A stretch of DNA of 64,000 nucleotides from Leifsonia sp. TF02-11 (lineage in GTDB: Bacteria; Actinomycetota; Actinomycetes; Actinomycetales; Microbacteriaceae): positions 1 to 64,000 of the forward strand of contig NZ_JAGEKP010000005.1 in assembly GCF_017565305.1 (NCBI RefSeq), written 5' to 3'. Made by a program: the position numbers and the translations under genes. Positions 8,270-16,790 of this stretch are shown in pieces. Within the stretch, counting starts at the first letter, position 1; every line of letters begins with the position of its first letter. Below the pieces are notes generated by a model. It made no database searches. It was not told the origin of the DNA and saw only the letters and a program-made list of their open reading frames with translations.

Positions 8270-10060
8270 GTGAACGCCGCACGCATCTCGCTGCGGGCGT
8301 TCGCCGTCACGGTGACGATCGCGTCGAACGTGCTCGCGCAGGTCGTCAGCGCGATGACGAACGACTACGGCCCGCGGCCGCAGGGGATCGGCTGGGCCAT
8401 CGTGTTCGTCGCGGTCGCCGTCGACTACGTCGTCTGCGCGGTGATCGCGTGGCGGGCGATCCGCAGCCCGGTGCCCGGTTGGCTGATGGTCGGGGCGGCG
8501 CTCTTCTGGGCGGCGGGCGCCTGGTATCCGGTGACCAGGGACATCGCCTGGCTCTGGCCGCTGATGGAGGGCGTCACCGATCTGTGGGCGGTGCTCGTGG
8601 GCATCCTGGTGCTCACCTATCCGACGGGCCGGTTCGCCTCCCGGTTCGACCGCGTCGTCGCCTACACGCTCGCCGGGGCCTTCGTGGTGCGCTTCCTCGG
8701 CATCCTGCTGTTCTCGTCGCCGACCGCGGCCGAGTGCGGATGCGTGGCGAACGCGGACGCGCTGTTCCCGAGCCATGACGCCGACTACTGGCTCGGCATC
8801 GCCTGGCGGGTCGTCGGCGTCGTGCTCCTGCTGACCGTCGCCGTCCGGCTCGCCGTGCGCTGGGTGACCAGCACGCTCCCCGCACGACGCGTCGCCTTCG
8901 TGATGCCGCTGGCCCTGCTGCTCTGGTGCTACGGGACATTCCAGGACTCCCTGAGCTTCGCGCTCGGCTGGGACAGCGGCTGGCTCCAGTTCATCCCGCC
9001 CGTCGCGATCGCACTCATCCCGCCTGCCTACGTGGGCGGTGTCTTCTACGCGCGCGGCCTGAGGTCACGGGTCGCCGACCTGGTGATCGTGGCCCGTGAC
9101 AAGGTGGACCGCGGGCTGTGGGAGTCGAGCCTCGCCCGCACACTGCACGACAGTTCGCTGCGCGTCTTCTGGTGGGACGAGCACACGCGCGGCTATCGCA
9201 CCAGCCGGGGCGACGCGGTGCCGGACGGCGACCACGCGGACCGGCCGGGCCGCTCCACGCTCGCCATCGACTCCGACCAGGGGCCGATCGCACTCATCGA
9301 GCACGATGTGGCGCTCGCGCAGGACGACAGGCTGCTGGACGCCGTGTCGTCCGCTCTGCTGCTGTCGGTCGACAACGACCGGTTGCGCGCCCGCCTCGAG
9401 CAGACGATCCAGGAGCTGCGGGAGTCGCGGCTGCGAATCGTCGAGGAGGGCTACCTGGCGCGCAGGCGACTCGAGCGCGACCTCCACGACGGCTCGCAGC
9501 AGCAGCTGGTGTCGCTCGCGATCAGCCTCCGGATCGCGACCTCGAAGGCCGCTGCGGCCGACGAGCACGAGCTCGTCGGCGACCTCGAGAGCGCGTCGGC
9601 GCAACTCGCCGACGCGCTGCGCGAACTGCGCGAGCTCGCCCGCGGTATCCACCCCACCGTGCTGACCGACGGCGACCTGCGGTCGGCACTGGAGGAGCTC
9701 GCCCAGCGCAGCCGCACCCCCGTCGAGGTGCACGTGGAGCTCGCCGAACGGCTGCCCAACGTCGTCGAGGAGACGATCTACTACTGCGTCTCGGAGTGCC
9801 TCGCCAACGCGGCGAAGCACGCCGAAGCGCGCAACTGCGCCGTGCTGGTCACCCGCGAGGGCGACCAGGTCACCGTGACCGTCAAAGACGACGGCCGCGG
9901 CGGGGCGCGCGTCGAACCGGGCGGCGGGCTGGAGGGGCTGCGCGACCGCGTGGAGACGGTCGGCGGTCACGTCGACGTACGGTCGGTCGTCGGCCTCGGC
10001 ACGATCGTGGAGCTGGTGCTGCCGGCGCATGCGGCGGAGGGTGGCAAGGCCGCATCGTGA
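8270..10060 (+). CDS. membrane sensor histidine kinase (HisKA_3 type)
   Basis: 596 aa. About seven to eight hydrophobic segments in residues 1-265 form a membrane sensor. A linker follows, then a HisKA_3 dimerisation domain with phospho-acceptor His406 in LERDLHDGSQQQL. The HATPase domain carries the N box ECLANAAKHA and a G box GLEGLRDRVETVGG. This is the kinase type that pairs with NarL regulators, matching the gene just upstream. Signal unknown. Confidence 0.92.
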   Translation: MNAARISLRAFAVTVTIASNVLAQVVSAMTNDYGPRPQGIGWAIVFVAVAVDYVVCAVIAWRAIRSPVPGWLMVGAALFWAAGAWYPVTRDIAWLWPLMEGVTDLWAVLVGILVLTYPTGRFASRFDRVVAYTLAGAFVVRFLGILLFSSPTAAECGCVANADALFPSHDADYWLGIAWRVVGVVLLLTVAVRLAVRWVTSTLPARRVAFVMPLALLLWCYGTFQDSLSFALGWDSGWLQFIPPVAIALIPPAYVGGVFYARGLRSRVADLVIVARDKVDRGLWESSLARTLHDSSLRVFWWDEHTRGYRTSRGDAVPDGDHADRPGRSTLAIDSDQGPIALIEHDVALAQDDRLLDAVSSALLLSVDNDRLRARLEQTIQELRESRLRIVEEGYLARRRLERDLHDGSQQQLVSLAISLRIATSKAAAADEHELVGDLESASAQLADALRELRELARGIHPTVLTDGDLRSALEELAQRSRTPVEVHVELAERLPNVVEETIYYCVSECLANAAKHAEARNCAVLVTREGDQVTVTVKDDGRGGARVEPGGGLEGLRDRVETVGGHVDVRSVVGLGTIVELVLPAHAAEGGKAAS

Positions 10061-10081
10061 GCGGTGCCCGGCCGAGCCGCT

Positions 10082-10504
10082 CTACTTGGTGGCGGGCCGG
10101 ATCGCGTAGACCTGCTGGCCGATCGGGAACGCGATCCACTTGCCCGGGCACGTCGACCCTTGGGCAGGGATACCGGAGACGGGCCACCAGCTGTCCTGGA
10201 TGGTCGGCTTGGGCGTGGCCGCCGTACCCGTGCAGACGTTCGGCCGCAGCAGCGTCGGCGACGTGTACGTCATGATCGCCTCGCCGGTCTGCGTGTCGTA
10301 GTCGATGCGGATCACCGTCGCGTCATCGGGGACGAACGCCGTCGAGCCGATCGCCGTGTTGTTCGCCGCCGTGAGATCCTTCGCCGTGTCGTAGATCGCC
10401 GGCTCGACATGCGGAGTGAATGCCGCCACGACCGAGCACCCGGAGAGGGCGGCGACGAGGGGGACGGCGGCGATGGCGAGGCCGAGTCGACGGGTACGGG
10501 GCAC
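10082..10504 (-). CDS. hypothetical lipoprotein
   Basis: 140 aa with a short basic N-terminus, a hydrophobic stretch and the lipobox LSGC, so the mature protein should be lipid-anchored outside the membrane. GTG 10504 is chosen because AGGAG lies 5 nt upstream. The mature part contains two further cysteines and a VIRIDYDTQTGEAI segment; I recognise no family. It converges with the sensor kinase gene (22 nt between stops), so it may be unrelated to it. Confidence 0.75.
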   Translation of the reverse strand: MPRTRRLGLAIAAVPLVAALSGCSVVAAFTPHVEPAIYDTAKDLTAANNTAIGSTAFVPDDATVIRIDYDTQTGEAIMTYTSPTLLRPNVCTGTAATPKPTIQDSWWPVSGIPAQGSTCPGKWIAFPIGQQVYAIRPATK

Positions 10505-10600
10505 GGACGCTCCTGGACGGGATGTTGGACAGACCAACCCAGTCAACACCATCAACCTGAGCGCTGCATCGGCCGAGAGGATGATGTCGCGAGTGGGATC

Positions 10601-10936
10601 TCAGGCGCCGTCGTGACGGGCCGCTGTCAGATCGACGCGGTACGGCCGGTCACCGCCCCCGAGAAGTGGCGTCCCCTCTGCGCGGTAGTGCTGCAGGGCG
10701 ATGTGCTCGTGGTTCACCGGCGGATGGCCGCTCGCCCGCACGACGCGCCACCACGGCACCGCAGCGCCGTAGTAGGCCATGACCTGGCCGACCATGCGCG
10801 ACGCCCGCGACCCGAGGGCCGCCGCGACGTCGCCGTAGGTCATCACACGCCCGGGCGGGATGCTCTCGACGACGGCGAGGACCCGCGAGGCGAAGTCGTC
10901 GCCCGCTCCTGCGGCGCCGTCAGAGGTCGAGGGCAC
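10601..10936 (-). CDS. alkyltransferase-like (ATL) DNA-damage protein, MGMT family
   Basis: About 111 aa matching the DNA-binding half of O6-alkylguanine-DNA alkyltransferase: PPGRVMTYGDVAAALG is the helix-turn-helix, and PWWRVVRASG replaces the active-site PCHRV. The acceptor Cys is Trp, the mark of ATL proteins, which bind alkylated guanine and hand it to nucleotide excision repair without removing the alkyl group. The GTG at 10936 lies inside the 3' end of the upstream GNAT gene (17-nt overlap), so the two are coupled. Confidence 0.8.
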   Translation of the reverse strand: MPSTSDGAAGAGDDFASRVLAVVESIPPGRVMTYGDVAAALGSRASRMVGQVMAYYGAAVPWWRVVRASGHPPVNHEHIALQHYRAEGTPLLGGGDRPYRVDLTAARHDGA

Positions 10937-11372
10937 CGATCGTCTCGCCGTACTGCGTCTCGCCGACGGGCTTGAATCCGGTGCGCAGGAAGAACTGCTC
11001 GGGGCCGAGCTCACCCGACTCCCAGATGACGTAGAGACGCTGGACGCCGCGCTCGCGCGCCTCGTCGGCCAGAGCACGCACCGCGAACGTGCCGATACCG
11101 CGGCCCTGGTCGTCGGCGTCGACGTTGATCCGCCAGAGGATGGCCTTGAACTCGTCGTGCTCGGCGTGCGGGTTGAAGTCGCCCATGATGAATCCGACGA
11201 CCTCGTCGCCGTCGAGGACGACGCGCTGCCATGAGGTCGTCGGGTCGGCGACGGCGGCCGCGGCCGAGTACGACACGGGAGCGATGAACTGCTCCTGGCC
11301 GGGCTTCAGCGACAGCGCGTTCGCCGCCACGACGGTCTTCGCGCTCAACTCTTCCAGTCTCAACTCAGCCAT
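10920..11372 (-). CDS. GNAT family N-acetyltransferase
   Basis: 150 aa with the GNAT core: beta strands VVGFIMGDF and LWRINVD, the acetyl-CoA loop QGRGIGTFAVRAL, and a C-terminal FFLRTGFKPVGE. Substrate unknown; small amines or amino acids are typical. TACCCT at 11379-11384 (minus strand) ends 6 nt before the ATG, giving a leaderless start. The ATL gene overlaps its 3' end. Confidence 0.85.
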   Translation of the reverse strand: MAELRLEELSAKTVVAANALSLKPGQEQFIAPVSYSAAAAVADPTTSWQRVVLDGDEVVGFIMGDFNPHAEHDEFKAILWRINVDADDQGRGIGTFAVRALADEARERGVQRLYVIWESGELGPEQFFLRTGFKPVGETQYGETIGALDL

Positions 11373-11474
11373 AACGAAAGGGTAACGTGCGCGGAGCGGC
11401 CCGCATAGTCGACGACGGCGCTGACCGAATGCTGGCAAAAGTGTCTCGATGTCAAGATAGTTGCCCGCCTCGGG

Positions 11475-11480
11475 TAAGCT
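11475..11480 (+). promoter_or_regulatory. -10 element of icd promoter
   Basis: TAAGCT at 11475-11480 is a good actinobacterial -10 box, 39 nt before the icd start. The -35 region (TCAAGA near 11452) is weak. Confidence 0.4.
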
Positions 11481-11519
11481 GTCTGCGGCTGAAACACGGC
11501 ACAGACCCCAGGAGAACCA

Positions 11520-12734
11520 GTGGACAAGATCAAGGTTGATGGAACGGTCGTCGAGCTCGACGGCGACGAGATGACGCGGATCATCTGGAAGGCGATCAAG
11601 GACTCGCTCATCCACCCGTACCTCGATGTGAACCTCGAGTACTACGACCTCGGCATCCAGAAGCGCGACGAGACCGACGACCAGATCACGATCGACGCGG
11701 CGCACGCCATCCAGAAGCACGGCGTGGGCGTCAAGTGCGCGACCATCACCCCGGACGAGGCCCGTGTCGAGGAGTTCGGCCTCAAGAAGATGTGGAAGAG
11801 CCCGAACGGCACCATCCGCAACATCCTCGGCGGCGTCGTGTTCCGCGAGCCCATCATCATCTCCAACATCCCGCGGCTGGTCCCCGGCTGGAACAAGCCG
11901 ATCGTCATCGGCCGTCACGCCTTCGGCGACCAGTACCGCGCCACCGACTTCACCTTCGACGGCCCCGGCACGCTCACGATGAGCTTCCAGCCCGCCGACG
12001 GCGGCGAGGCGCAGTCCTTCGAGATCTACCAGGCGCCCGGTGCCGGTGTCGCGATGGGCATGTACAACCAGGACGAGTCCATCCGCGATTTCGCCCGCGC
12101 GTCGTTCAACTACGGCCTCGACCGTCAGTACCCGGTCTACCTGTCGACCAAGAACACGATCCTCAAGGCCTACGACGGCCGGTTCAAGGACCTCTTCCAG
12201 GAGGTCTTCGACACCGAGTACAAGGAGAAGTTCGACGCGGCCGGCCTCACCTACGAGCACCGCCTGATCGACGACATGGTCGCCTCCAGCCTCAAGTGGG
12301 AGGGCGGCTACGTCTGGGCCTGCAAGAACTACGACGGCGACGTGCAGTCCGACACCGTCGCGCAGGGCTTCGGCTCGCTCGGCCTGATGACCTCCGTGCT
12401 GACCACTCCGGACGGCTCGGTCGTCGAGGCGGAGGCCGCGCACGGCACCGTGACGCGCCACTACCGCCAGTACCAGCAGGGCAAGCCGACCTCCACCAAC
12501 CCGATCGCCTCGATCTTCGCCTGGACGCGCGGCCTCGCGCACCGCGGCAAGCTCGACGGCAACCAGGACCTCATCGACTTCACCCACACCCTCGAGGATG
12601 TCGTGGTGAAGACGGTCGAGGAGGGCAAGATGACCAAGGACCTCGCCCTCCTGGTCGGCCCTGAGCAGAAGTTCCTTACCACCGAGGAGTTCCTCGACGC
12701 GATCAGCGAGAACCTCAAGGCGCGCGTGGCCTAG
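11520..12734 (+). CDS. icd: NADP-dependent isocitrate dehydrogenase
   Basis: 404 aa homodimeric-type [22 protein letters not shown] at the N-terminus, [19 protein letters not shown] as the isocitrate-binding loop, and [11 protein letters not shown] near the cofactor site. It oxidises isocitrate to 2-oxoglutarate with NADP+ in the TCA cycle. The GTG start follows AGGAG by 4-5 nt. An inverted repeat after the stop probably ends the transcript. Transcribed alone. Confidence 0.96.
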   Translation: MDKIKVDGTVVELDGDEMTRIIWKAIKDSLIHPYLDVNLEYYDLGIQKRDETDDQITIDAAHAIQKHGVGVKCATITPDEARVEEFGLKKMWKSPNGTIRNILGGVVFREPIIISNIPRLVPGWNKPIVIGRHAFGDQYRATDFTFDGPGTLTMSFQPADGGEAQSFEIYQAPGAGVAMGMYNQDESIRDFARASFNYGLDRQYPVYLSTKNTILKAYDGRFKDLFQEVFDTEYKEKFDAAGLTYEHRLIDDMVASSLKWEGGYVWACKNYDGDVQSDTVAQGFGSLGLMTSVLTTPDGSVVEAEAAHGTVTRHYRQYQQGKPTSTNPIASIFAWTRGLAHRGKLDGNQDLIDFTHTLEDVVVKTVEEGKMTKDLALLVGPEQKFLTTEEFLDAISENLKARVA

Positions 12735-12746
12735 GTCGCTCCCGCA

Positions 12747-12799
12747 GACATTCGTGCCGAATGTCGACTCCGGTGCATCCGGGTCGGCATTCGGCACGA
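12747..12799. repeat. intergenic inverted repeat after icd, probable terminator
   Basis: A perfect 12-bp inverted repeat (12752-12763 with 12788-12799). The left arm sits inside an imperfect 22-bp palindrome, GACATTCGTGCCGAATGTC..., at 12747-12768. The same palindrome, almost identical, occurs twice at 15870-15932, so it is a small dispersed element and not a random hairpin. Confidence 0.6.
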
Positions 12800-12899
12800 G
12801 TCGTTAAGGCCTACCGTCGGGCCTGGCCAAACCGGCGGAGCCGCCCCTATGCTGCGGCGCAGATGCGGGTCGCGCATCGGACGAGTCGAGGGGGATGCT

Positions 12900-14228
12900 G
12901 TGATCGCACTGAGCCCGGACGAGGTCGCCGCGCGCGCGGCCGAGGCCTACACGTACTTCTACCCGCTGGTGACGATGGATGTCACGCGCACCGTCTTCAC
13001 CCAGCCGGGCGAGTCCACCGTCATCGGCCGCGGGCCGACGAACACGCTCGCCCACGCCCGGGCCTTTCCCGACGCCGATTTCCGGGCCGTCGTCGCGCCG
13101 AACTTCGACACCCTGTACTCCTCCGCTTGGCTCGACCTCTCGGGTGGGCCGCTCGTGCTGGACGTCCCGGACAGCGGGGGCCGCTACTACCTGCTCCCGT
13201 TGCTCGACATGTGGACGAACGCGTTCGCCGTGCCGGGCAAGCGCACCACAGGGACCGCGGCAGCGCGCTTCCTGATCGCGCCGCCCGGGTGGGCGGGGGA
13301 GGTGCCGGACGGTGCGACGAGGATCGACGCGCCGACCTCCCACATCTGGCTGATCGGCCGCGTGCAGACCAACGGGCCGGCCGACTACGCCGCCGTCAGA
13401 GAGTTCCAGGACGGTCTCCGGCTCACCACGCTGGACGGCGAGGCGCCCTCGACCGCGCTGCCGGCCTCGGTCGCGCCGGAGGGCCTCGACCTCAGCGCGG
13501 AGCCGCTCGCCATCGTCAACGGGCTCCCGGCCGTGGACTACTTCGCCTACGCCGCGCGCCTGCTCGCCGAGCATCGTCCGCAGGTGACAGACTTCAGCGC
13601 CCTGGCCCGCTTGGGGGCGCTGGGGATCGTCCGCGGCGCGGAGTTCGACGCGGACGCGTTCGACGACGACCAGCGCGCCGCCCTCGAGCGTGGTGCAGAG
13701 GAGGCGCGCCGGCGGCACGACCGGGCGATCACCACGATGGCCCGCATCGCGAACGGCTGGGCGATGAACACCGACACCATGGGCGTCTACGGCGTCTTCT
13801 ATCTGAAGCGCGCCGCCGTGTCGGTCGTCGGTCTGGGCGCGAACCAGCCGGAGGACGCCATCTATCCCATCGCCGTCGGCGACGCGGCGGGCCGCCCGAT
13901 CGTGGGGGAGCGCGACTACGTGCAGCGCTTCGAACGCGACCAGCTGCCGCCGGTCGATGCGTTCTGGTCGGTGACCATGTACGACCACGATAGCTTCCAG
14001 GCGCCCAATCCGCTGAACCGCTTCGCGCTCGGCGACCGCGACGACCTCCACTACGGCGACGACGGCTCGCTCGAGCTCTACTACGGCCCGACGGATCCGG
14101 GCGCCGAGAAGTCGGCGAACTGGCTGCCGGCGCCCGCTGGGCCGCTGCGGATCATCATGCGACTGTACGCACCCCGGCCGGAGGCGCTGGACGGCAGATG
14201 GAACCCGCCGGCGATCGCGGAGCGCTGA
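12900..14228 (+). CDS. DUF1254/DUF1214 domain protein
   Basis: 442 aa. The N-terminal half (EAYTYFYPLVTMDVTRTVF, RAFPDADFRAVVAPNFDTLY) matches DUF1254 and the C-terminal part (FWSVTMYDHDSF, IIMRLYAPRPEALDGRWNPP) matches DUF1214. These domains occur together in proteins of unknown biochemistry. No signal peptide is obvious. GTG 12900 is chosen for its GAGGGGG ribosome-binding site; TATGCT at 12848-12853 would start RNA near 12860, arguing against an upstream ATG at 12849. Confidence 0.85.
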   Translation: MIALSPDEVAARAAEAYTYFYPLVTMDVTRTVFTQPGESTVIGRGPTNTLAHARAFPDADFRAVVAPNFDTLYSSAWLDLSGGPLVLDVPDSGGRYYLLPLLDMWTNAFAVPGKRTTGTAAARFLIAPPGWAGEVPDGATRIDAPTSHIWLIGRVQTNGPADYAAVREFQDGLRLTTLDGEAPSTALPASVAPEGLDLSAEPLAIVNGLPAVDYFAYAARLLAEHRPQVTDFSALARLGALGIVRGAEFDADAFDDDQRAALERGAEEARRRHDRAITTMARIANGWAMNTDTMGVYGVFYLKRAAVSVVGLGANQPEDAIYPIAVGDAAGRPIVGERDYVQRFERDQLPPVDAFWSVTMYDHDSFQAPNPLNRFALGDRDDLHYGDDGSLELYYGPTDPGAEKSANWLPAPAGPLRIIMRLYAPRPEALDGRWNPPAIAER

Positions 14229-14232
14229 GCTC

Positions 14233-14856
14233 CTAACCCGTCTGGTCACCGTCGCCGGGGCGGGAGGGGCGGGCGCGCAGATGGACGCGTTCGCCCTGCT
14301 TGCCGAACAGGCTGAGGAACTCGACGGCGTCGGCGCCTGCGCGTTCGAACCAGTGCGGCACCCGGGTGTCGAACTCGGCGGCCTCGCCCGGGCCGAGCTC
14401 GATGTCGTGGTCGCCCAGGACGAGGCGGAGTCGACCGTTCAGCACGTAGAGCCACTCGTAGCCCTCGTGGGTCTTCGGGTCGGGGACTCCGGGGGCGGGG
14501 GTGCCGCCGGGGATGACGGTCTTGAACGCGTGGATGCCGCCGGGTCGGCGGGTCAGCGGGATCACGGTGCGGTCGCCGTGCCGCACCGGTCGCAGGTGCA
14601 CGCGCGGGTCACCCGTCTGCGGTGCGTCCACCAGCTCGTCGAGCGTGACGCCGTGCGCGCGGGCGAGGGGGAGCAGCAGCTCGAGGGTCGGCCGTCGCGT
14701 GCCGGACTCCAGCCGAGACAGCGTGCTGACCGAGATGCCGGTCGCGGCCGCGAGGTCGGCGAGGGTCAGGTCGCGCCTGGTCCGGAGGGAGCGGAGGCGA
14801 TCGCCGACGGCGTCGAGGCTGCGATCGCGCTGAATGTCGTTCGTCACAGAGGCCAT
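14233..14856 (-). CDS. XRE-family regulator with C-terminal cupin
   Basis: 207 aa: an N-terminal helix-turn-helix (LTLADLAAATGISVSTLSRL, about residues 31-50) and a cupin sensor (HEGYEWLYVLNGRLRLVLG then GEAAEFDTRVPHWF) about residues 125-190. Such regulators bind a small ligand in the cupin and usually repress themselves and a neighbour. The flavoprotein at 14915 is divergent, and a palindrome lies between them, so it is the likely target. Confidence 0.9.
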   Translation of the reverse strand: MASVTNDIQRDRSLDAVGDRLRSLRTRRDLTLADLAAATGISVSTLSRLESGTRRPTLELLLPLARAHGVTLDELVDAPQTGDPRVHLRPVRHGDRTVIPLTRRPGGIHAFKTVIPGGTPAPGVPDPKTHEGYEWLYVLNGRLRLVLGDHDIELGPGEAAEFDTRVPHWFERAGADAVEFLSLFGKQGERVHLRARPSRPGDGDQTG

Positions 14857-14857
14857 T

Positions 14858-14872
14858 TTGCCATTCCGGCAA
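14858..14872. promoter_or_regulatory. candidate operator TTGCC-N5-GGCAA
   Basis: A perfect 5-bp inverted repeat around ATTCC lies 1 nt upstream of the XRE-cupin start codon and 43 nt before the divergent flavoprotein. The left half could also serve as a -35 box. Suited to XRE autoregulation. Confidence 0.45.
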
Positions 14873-14914
14873 CAGAACTTGCCAGTCGCAGCGCCTGGCA
14901 TCGACCCTGGAGTC

Positions 14915-15847
14915 ATGGACGACTTCGATGTGATCGTGATCGGCGGCGGTGCGGCCGGACTCAGCGCCGGACTCATGCTGGCCCGTGCCCGCGTGTCGGT
15001 GCTCGTGGTGGACGCGGGCGCGCCGCGGAATGCGCGGGCCGGCGAGGTCCACGGCCTCTTCGGCCGAGACGGCACGCCTCCCGCGGAGCTTCTCGCCCGC
15101 GGCCGCGCCGAGGTGCAGGGATACGGCGGCCGCCTCGTCGCAGGCACCGTGACCGACGCGCGGCCCGACGGGCCCGGCTTCTCGGTGACGGTGGACGGCG
15201 ACCGGCGGTTCACCGCACGCCGGATCGTCGTGGCGACCGGGCTGGTCGACGACGTCCCCGATCTCCCGGGCCTGCGCGAGCGCTGGGGAGCAGAGGTCGT
15301 GCACTGTCCGTTCTGCCACGGCTGGGAGGTGCGCGACACGGCGATCGCGGTGTTGGCGCTGAGCCCGCGGGCGATGCACCAGGCGCTGCTGTTCCACCAG
15401 TGGAGCCCCGACGTCACGCTGTTCGTCAACGGTCAGCCCGGTCTCGCCGAGGAAGCGGCCGAGCACGGCATCCCCGTTGTGGCGGGCATCGCCGAGGCTG
15501 TGGAGCTGCGCGACGGACGGGTCGCGGGCATCCGCCTCGAGAACGGTGACGTGCACCCCGTCGAGACGGTCGTCATCGGGCCGCGTTCGCGCGTCGTCGC
15601 GCCGTTCCTGGAGGGACTCGGGCTCGCGGCTGTGGAGCATCCGTCCGGCATCGGCGAGTACCTGCCGACCGATGCGCAGGGCCGGACCGGGGTGCCGGGT
15701 GTCTGGGCGGCCGGCAATGTGACAGATCCGTCCGCGCAGGTCGGCGGGGCCGCAGCGACAGCAGCACTGGTCGCCGCGCAGCTCGCGATGGAGTTCGCGC
15801 TCGAGAAGGTGGCGCGGCTCCGGACACCAGCCGGTTCCCCGGAGTGA
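14915..15847 (+). CDS. thioredoxin-reductase-like FAD/NAD(P) oxidoreductase
   Basis: 310 aa two-dinucleotide-domain flavoprotein: FAD motif VIVIGGGAAGLSAG at the N-terminus, redox Cys131-Pro-Phe-Cys134 (CPFC), and the C-terminal FAD motif GVWAAGNVTDPSAQ. The usual TrxR NADPH motif GGGDSA is not clear (AIAVLALSPRAMHQAL in its place), so the electron donor or partner may differ from classical thioredoxin reductase. ATG 14915 is preferred because VIVIGGG then sits at residue 6 as in relatives. Divergent from the XRE-cupin regulator. Confidence 0.88.
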   Translation: MDDFDVIVIGGGAAGLSAGLMLARARVSVLVVDAGAPRNARAGEVHGLFGRDGTPPAELLARGRAEVQGYGGRLVAGTVTDARPDGPGFSVTVDGDRRFTARRIVVATGLVDDVPDLPGLRERWGAEVVHCPFCHGWEVRDTAIAVLALSPRAMHQALLFHQWSPDVTLFVNGQPGLAEEAAEHGIPVVAGIAEAVELRDGRVAGIRLENGDVHPVETVVIGPRSRVVAPFLEGLGLAAVEHPSGIGEYLPTDAQGRTGVPGVWAAGNVTDPSAQVGGAAATAALVAAQLAMEFALEKVARLRTPAGSPE

Positions 15848-15869
15848 CGGCCGGACTGCGCGGGTGGGC

Positions 15870-15932
15870 GTCGACATTCGTCACGAATGTCGACTTTCGT
15901 GCCACGAATCGCGGCATTCGTCACGAATGTCG
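15870..15932. repeat. paired palindromic repeat GACATTCGTCACGAATGTC between convergent genes
   Basis: A 25-nt near-perfect palindrome (15870-15894, 12-bp arms around one base) and a second copy of its core (15913-15932) fill the space between the flavoprotein and the convergent SDR. A degenerate half-copy lies between them. Either copy could end transcription in both directions. Confidence 0.65.
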
Positions 15933-15934
15933 GC

Positions 15935-16723
15935 TCAGCGGGCGGTCCAGCCTCCGTCGATGGCTAGGGTTTGGCCGGTGATCAGGGATGCAGCGGGGGA
16001 GGCTAGGAAGGCGACGGCCCCGGAGACCTCGGCGGGCACGCCGATGCGGTGGAGGGCGGCGATCCGCTCGATGGTGTCGGCGCGGAAGTCGTCGTCCGAG
16101 AGCGCCTCGGAGGTGCCGTCCGTGGCGATGAAGGTAGGCGCGACGGCGTTCACCCGGATGCCGTAGCCGCCCCACTCCACGGCCAGGCAGCGGGTGAGGT
16201 GCACGACGGCGGCCTTGGCGGTGCAGTACGACGACTCCAGCGGGAGGGCGACGAGCCCGGCCTGCGAGGCGATGTTCACGATCGCTCCGCCTCCGTTGTC
16301 GCGCATGCTCTTCGCGACGTGCTGCGAGAGGAAGAACGCCGAGCGGGTGTTCAGGCGCCAGACGTGGTCGAAGTCGTCCTCGGTGACCTCGAGCGCCGGA
16401 GCGTCGATGCCGCCGCCCGCGTTGTTCACCAGGATGTCGATCGGCCCGAGGTGGGCGGTGACCTCGTCGATCGCGGTGCGACACGCGGCGAGGTCGAGCA
16501 CGTCCAGGCGCACCGCCCGCGCCGAGGCGCCGAGTGCGGTCAGCTCGGCGACGAGCTCGGAGGAGCCGTCGGGGTCGCGCACGCCGAGCACGACATCGGC
16601 GCCCTGCCCCGCGAGTTCGAGGGCGATCTCGCGGCCGAGCCCGCGACTGGCCGCGGTCACGAGGGCGCGGGAGCCGGTGAGGGCGAAGGGTGTGCGGGCG
16701 GTGGCGAGGGATGCGGCGGTCAC
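15935..16723 (-). CDS. short-chain dehydrogenase/reductase
   Basis: 262 aa classical SDR: cofactor motif TAASRGLG, NNAGGG, and the catalytic Ser with YCTAK (YxxxK), ending in ITGQTLAIDGGWTA. It should oxidise or reduce an alcohol/ketone with NAD(P); the substrate is unknown. GTG 16723 lies 7 nt after TACACT (16731-16736, minus strand), so it is probably leaderless. It is divergent from the ROK repressor, whose operator lies about 40 nt upstream, so it may be under the same control. Confidence 0.88.
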   Translation of the reverse strand: MTAASLATARTPFALTGSRALVTAASRGLGREIALELAGQGADVVLGVRDPDGSSELVAELTALGASARAVRLDVLDLAACRTAIDEVTAHLGPIDILVNNAGGGIDAPALEVTEDDFDHVWRLNTRSAFFLSQHVAKSMRDNGGGAIVNIASQAGLVALPLESSYCTAKAAVVHLTRCLAVEWGGYGIRVNAVAPTFIATDGTSEALSDDDFRADTIERIAALHRIGVPAEVSGAVAFLASPAASLITGQTLAIDGGWTAR

Positions 16724-16764
16724 GTGCAGGAGTGTAACGACTTCGTTTCGGTGCTTGCGTTTCT

Positions 16765-16789
16765 TTTGTTCGTAAGCTTTACTAACAAA
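16765..16789. promoter_or_regulatory. ROK-type operator palindrome
   Basis: 25 bp with outer arms TTTGTT and AACAAA and inner GTAA/TTAC halves around an AAGCTT centre. It overlaps the TAAGCT -10 box (16773-16778) of the ROK gene and ends 1 nt before its ATG. It is AT-rich in a high-GC setting, which supports a functional site. Auto-repression is likely. Confidence 0.6.
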
Positions 16790-16790
16790 C

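Noticed and set aside
10601-10936. Active O6-methylguanine methyltransferase
   Set aside because: The acceptor Cys of PCHRV is Trp (PWWRV), so alkyl transfer is not possible.
12849-12899. Upstream ATG (12849) as start of the DUF1254/DUF1214 gene
   Set aside because: It lies inside the TATGCT -10 box and has no ribosome-binding site; GTG 12900 has GAGGGGG.
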